Assembly: GCF_954871325.1 (NCBI RefSeq)
Contig: NC_088776.1
Coordinates: forward strand, 6,083,985-6,147,984
DNA: 64,000 nt
Direction of reading: 5' to 3'
DNA from: Gordionus sp. m RMFG-2023
Lineage: Eukaryota; Nematomorpha; Gordioida; Chordodea; Parachordodidae
Within the stretch, counting starts at the first letter, position 1; every line of letters begins with the position of its first letter. This document shows, piece after piece, positions 59,439 through 64,000 of this stretch. The position numbers and the translations under genes are program-made. The notes under the pieces are model-generated. The model did not search any database. It had not been told where the DNA came from and saw only the letters and a program-made list of their open reading frames with translations.

Positions 59439-59756
59439 TGTATCAATATGGGATTGATATTTATTGCTGAGGCTAGTGGGAGAGACTGAAGATAATGTAA
59501 TATATATATATAATTTATTCGATTTGGTAATCTTACTGATGTTACCCTCAGTATAATCACTAGTCTGAGATCGTAACCAAATTAATTCTAATATCCTTCT
59601 TTTGTTTATCTTCAAGAATGATTTTCTTTAATTTCAAATCTTTTTATTTTATTCCACTTTTAATATTCCAAAAATTATATTTTCGTAAAAATTCATAACA
59701 AAAAATAAGTCATAAAAATTATATGTTTCTTTTTCAACTATAATCAAAAAATATGG
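59439..59756 (-). repeat. 5' LTR of the second Ty3-like element, cut off by satellite
   Basis: Matches the left 310 bp of 51247-51687. The matching stops at AAAAAATAT, where the satellite begins, so the array lies against or has replaced the element's outer edge. Confidence 0.82.
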
Positions 59757-62700
59757 CCATGACTAAAATACGAATTGCTATAAACTACGAATTGCCAGGT
59801 AAATTGCGAATTGCCATGTCTAAACTACGAATTGCGTAAATTAATGTTAAATTTAGATAAATTTATGGAAGATTGGATGACTAAACTACGAATTGCCGTA
59901 TATAATGTTAAATTAAATAGAATAAACTACGAATTGCCGTATTTTATGTTAAATTAAAATGACTAAACTGCGAATTGCCGTATTTAATGTTAAAATTAAA
60001 TGACTAAACTGCGAATTGCCGTATTTAATGATAAATTAAAATTAGTAAACTACGAATTGCCGTATATAATGTTTAAATATAATGAATAAACTACGAATTG
60101 CCGTATTTAATGTTAAATTAAAATGACTAAACTGCGAATTGCCGTTATATAATGTTAAATTAAAATGACTAAACTACGAATTGCGGTTTATAATGTTAAA
60201 TTAAATTAAGTAAACTACAAATTGCCGTATTTAATGTTAAATTAAAATGTCTAAACAGTATATGATGTTAAAATAAAATGACTAAACTACCAATTGCGGT
60301 TGTTAATGTTAAATTATAATGACTAAACTACGAATCGCTGTAATTAATGTTAAATTAAAATGACTAAACTACGAATTGCCGTATTTAATGTTAAAATAAA
60401 ATGAATAAACTGCGAATTGCCATATTTAATGTTAAAATAAAATGACTAAACTGCGAATTGCCGTTATATAATGTTAAATTATAATGACTAAACTACCAAT
60501 TGCGGTTGTTAATGTTAAATTATAATGACTAAACTACGAATTGCTGTAATTAATGTTAAATTAAAATGACTAAACTACGAATTGCCGTATTTAATGTTAA
60601 AATAAAATGAATAAACTGCGAATTGCCGTATTTAATGTTAAAATAAAATGACTAAACTGCGAATTGCCGTATTTAATGTTAAAATAAAATGACTAAACTG
60701 CGAATTGGCGTATTTAATGATAAATGAAAATGAGTAAACTACGAATTGCCATATATAATGTTAAATATAATGAATAAATTACGAATTGTGGTATTTAATG
60801 TTAAATTAAAATGACTATACTGCGAATTGTGGTATATAAGGTAAAATTAAAAAGTCTAAATTACGAATTGCCATATTTAATGTTAAATTATAATCAATAA
60901 ACTACGAATTGCGGTATGTAATGTTAAATTAAAATGACTAAACTACGAATTCCGGTTGTTAATGTTAAATTATAATGAGTAAACTACGAATTGCCATATT
61001 TAATGTTGAATTAAATTTTCTAAACAGTATATGATGTTAAATTAAAATGACTAAACTGCGAATTGCCGTATTTAATGATAAATTAAAATTAGTAAACTAC
61101 GAATTGCCGTATTTAATGATAAATTAAAATTAGTAAACTACCAAATGCCGTATATAATGTTTAAATATAATGAATAAACTACGAATTGCCGTATTTAATG
61201 TTAAATTAAAATGACTAAACTACGAATTGTGTTATATAAGGTAAAATTAAAATGACTAAACTACGAATTGCCATATTTAATGTTAAATTATAATCAATAA
61301 ACTACGAATTGCGGTAAGTAATGTTAAATTAAAATGACTAAACTGCGAATTTTCGTATATAATGTTAAATTAAAATGACTAAACTACGAATTGCCGTAAT
61401 TAATGTTAAATTAAATTTTTTAAACAGTATATGATGTTAAATTAAAATGACTAAACTGCGAATTGCCGTATTTAATGTTAAAATAAAATGACTAAACTGC
61501 GAATTGCCGTATTTAATGATAAATTAAAATTAGTAAACTACGAATTGCCGTTATATAATGTTAAATTAAAATGACTAAACAACGAATTGCCGTAATTAAT
61601 GTTAAATTAAATTTTCTAAACAGTATATTATGTTAAATTAAAATGACTAAACTACGATTTGCCATATTTAATGTTAAATTATAATGACTAAACTACGAAT
61701 TGCGGTTTATAATGTTAAATTAAATTAAGTAAACTACGAATTGCCGTATTTAATGTTAAATTAAATTGTCTAAACAGCATATGATGTTAAAATGACTTAA
61801 CTGCGAATTGCCGTTATATAATGTTTAATTATATAGACTAAACTACTAATTGCGATTGTTAATGTTAAATTATAATGACTAAACTACGAATTGCCGTATA
61901 TAATGTTAAATTAAATTTTCTAAACAGTATATGATGTTAAATTAAAATGACTAAACTGCGAATTGCCGTATATAATGTTAAATTAAAATGACTAAACTAC
62001 GAATTGCCGTAATTAATGTTAAATTAAATTTTCTAAACAGTATATGATGTTAAATTAAAATGACTAAACTGTGAATTGCCGTATTATATGTTAAATAAAA
62101 ATGACCAAACTACGAATTGCGGTTGTTAATGTTAAATTATAATTAGTAAACTACGAATTGCCATATTTAATGTTAAATTAAAATGACTAAACTACGAATT
62201 GCCGTAATTAATGTTAAATTTTCTAAACAGTATTTAATGTTTAATTATAATGACTAAACTGCGAATTGCCGTTATATAATGTTAAATTAAAATGACTAAA
62301 CTACGAATTGCCGTAATTAATGTTAAATTATATTTTCTAAACAGTATATGATGTTAAATTAAAATGACTAAACTGCCAATTGCCGTATTTAATGTTTAAT
62401 TATAATGACTAAACTACGAATTGCGGTTGTTGATGTTAAATTATAATGAGTAAACTACGAATTGCCATATTTAATGTTAAATTAAAATGACTAAACTACG
62501 CATTGCCGTAATTAATGTTAAATTAAATTTTCTAAACAGTATATTATGTTAAATTAAAATGACTAAACTACGAATTGCGGTTTATAATGTTAAATTAAAT
62601 TAAGTAAACTACGAATTGCCGTATTTAATGTTAAATTAAAATGTCTAAACAGTATATGATGTTAAAATAAAATGACTAAACTGCGAATTGCCGTTATATA

Positions 62701-63092
62701 ATGTTAATGACTAAACTACTAATTGCGATTGTTAATGTTAAATTATAATGACTAAACTACGAATTGTGGTTGTTAATTATAATGACTAAACTACTAATTG
62801 CCGTATATAATGTTAAATTAAATTTTCTAAACAGTATATGATGTTAAATTAAAATGACTAAACTGCGAATTGCCGTATTTAATGTTAAAATAAAATGACT
62901 AAACTGCGAATTGCCGTATTTAATGATAAATTAAAATTAGTAAACTACGAATTGCCTTATATAATGGTTTATTATAATGAATAAACTACGAATTGCGGTA
63001 TTTAATGTTAAATTAAAATAACTAAACTACGAATTGCCGTATATAAGGTAAAATTAAAATAACTAAACTAAGAATTGCCGTAATTAACGTTA
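59757..63092. repeat. 41-bp satellite array, about 80 copies
   Basis: Consensus unit TGACTAAACTACGAATTGCC then GTATTTAATGTTAAATTAAA plus A. The purine after CT varies (ACGAATT / GCGAATT) and higher-order variants recur, such as a TTTTCTAAACAGTATATGAT unit that lacks the CGAATTGC block. The left margin (59757-59840) has shorter 20-bp units (GGTAAATTGCGAATTGCCA). The array abuts the 5' LTR of the second Ty3-like element. Confidence 0.93.
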
Positions 63093-64000
63093 TATTGTGA
63101 TAACTTAGCTGTGATATAAACAAAATGATGATAATAAATAAACTTGTACAATCAAATTAGATTTTATCAACTATTTTACCATACATTTACACTATATTTC
63201 CCTGAAAACAAAATTTAAACATTAACACCTATTATAAAGTATATCATTTATTTCTTATTTTATTTATAAAATTGACTACAATTTTGATCATTTATAGACA
63301 TTATCCTCTCTATATATCAAAACTATTTAGATATTAATTAGGTTATTTATTTTACAATTTCAAAATATAAGAATAAAAAAAAATGTAAATATATATTTAG
63401 AAAATAACATAATTATTGACCCATTATATTTTAAATATATATATATATTTATTATAAATAATTAATTTAGTTCATAAATTTACAAAATATACATTCATTA
63501 ATTTTCAAAAAATTACATAACTAAAATAGTAAAATATTTAATAAGTTGTTTTGATCATCATGCTGGGAACCTTTTTAACTCCATACGAAATTTTCATACG
63601 AGGCTTTTATGAATGCATTTTATAAAATATATATTTTGTGTCATAATTTTAAAATGAAAATGAGTTATACCATAAATCCTTTTGTCTTATTCGAAGCTCG
63701 GGTAACTAGATCCGAATTACGCTTAGATTCATATATCAATTTCCTCTAAAATTTTTTAGCGATCATTCTAATAACATATTAAAATGTCATATTTTCTCCT
63801 AAGAAAATATTAGTGGGTAGTATGCCATGGCTAAAAGAATCTCAATATTTCTAAATTTCTTAATTCGCACTGTTATTTATCTTGTACACTATGTGCATTT
63901 TAATATAAATTAATATTTATAAACCTGAAAAATTATCTCAAATTATTAAAATATTATATTACAAATATATTTTGCATTTAACATTAATTCAATTATATAG
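63093..64000. other. AT-rich DNA right of the satellite
   Basis: No gene recognised. A slightly less AT-rich patch lies at 63560-63760 (GATCATCATGCTGGGAACC, TATTCGAAGCTCGGGTAACT). The patch has no usable frame. Confidence 0.35.

Larger units (their letters stand above)
51247..59756 (-). mobile_element. Ty3/gypsy-like LTR retrotransposon, fossil, with nested element
   Basis: LTRs at 51247-51687 (complete) and 59439-59756 (cut off by the satellite). A TGGTGCC primer-binding site lies by the 5' LTR (about 59422-59437). Parts in minus order: zinc-knuckle nucleocapsid (about 58990-58790), a 26-codon Asn-rich repeat region, aspartic protease with DTGA (about 55.9-55.5 kb), reverse transcriptase with YFDD (about 55.0-54.5), RNase H (about 54.5-53.9), integrase with zinc region and DDE core (about 53.7-52.8), then a repeat-rich 3' region. 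A capsid part was not recognised. The family order fits Ty3/gypsy and differs in sequence from the 19430-25200 element. The coding region is broken in a few places and split by a nested LTR element. LTRs are roughly 98 % alike by eye, so it is fairly young. Confidence 0.85.

Noticed and set aside
59757-63092. CRISPR-like array from regular repeats
   Set aside because: The units are contiguous 41-bp tandem copies with no unique spacers, and the window is animal nuclear DNA.

Overview
This is animal nuclear DNA, very AT-rich (well over 70 % A+T by eye) and dominated by mobile elements. Three host genes place it in Metazoa: DAP1 (four exons, introns of only 42-43 nt), a MIC10 homologue, and the last two exons of the myosin chaperone UNC-45. 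The introns I can define are tiny (42-89 nt; one transposase gene has a 51-nt intron), so this looks like an animal with compact introns and many repeats. I cannot name the phylum.

Layout. 1-13.2 kb: AT-rich sequence with decayed DNA transposons, including a hAT-like element (5.3-8.3 kb) that carries a MITE and a pogo-like element with an intact 59-codon helix-turn-helix ORF. 13.2-15.1 kb: the host island, DAP1 (+) and MIC10 (-) converging tail to tail. The MIC10 protein has a roughly 200-residue C-terminal extension ending in hendecad (11-residue) repeats, which I do not know from the family. 15-19.3 kb: AT-rich, one MITE.

19.3-41.5 kb is one Mutator-like element (MULE) with long inverted repeats and a 9-bp target duplication, swollen by insertions. 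It holds a whole-looking 5.8-kb Ty3-like LTR element in its left arm. A 12.2-kb hAT element (8-bp target duplication) lies in its right arm; inside that hAT are an RTE-type LINE, a long-inverted-repeat element at TTAA sites, two small hAT MITEs, a spliced hAT transposase gene, and a LINE whose 3' half is inverted. Downstream of the MULE transposase fragment, on its coding strand, are two copies of a 16-nt hairpin resembling the histone mRNA 3' stem-loop.

42.8-51.0 kb is a second large hAT-type interval (8-bp target duplication). It contains a foldback element of ~115-bp units, a young non-autonomous LTR element, the isolated UNC-45 exons, and a second LINE copy. 51.2-59.8 kb is a Ty3-like LTR element with a very young non-autonomous LTR element nested in it. 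59.8-63.1 kb is a 41-bp satellite (about 80 copies) whose monomer shares a 15-nt core with the MULE terminus, suggesting the satellite grew from a MULE end.

The nesting gives a relative order of insertion: MULE first, then the Ty3-like element and the 12.2-kb hAT, then the contents of that hAT. The intact coding capacity I can support is DAP1, MIC10 and the short pogo-type ORF. Everything else is a fragment or a fossil. All identifications are by reading motifs; no database search was possible.
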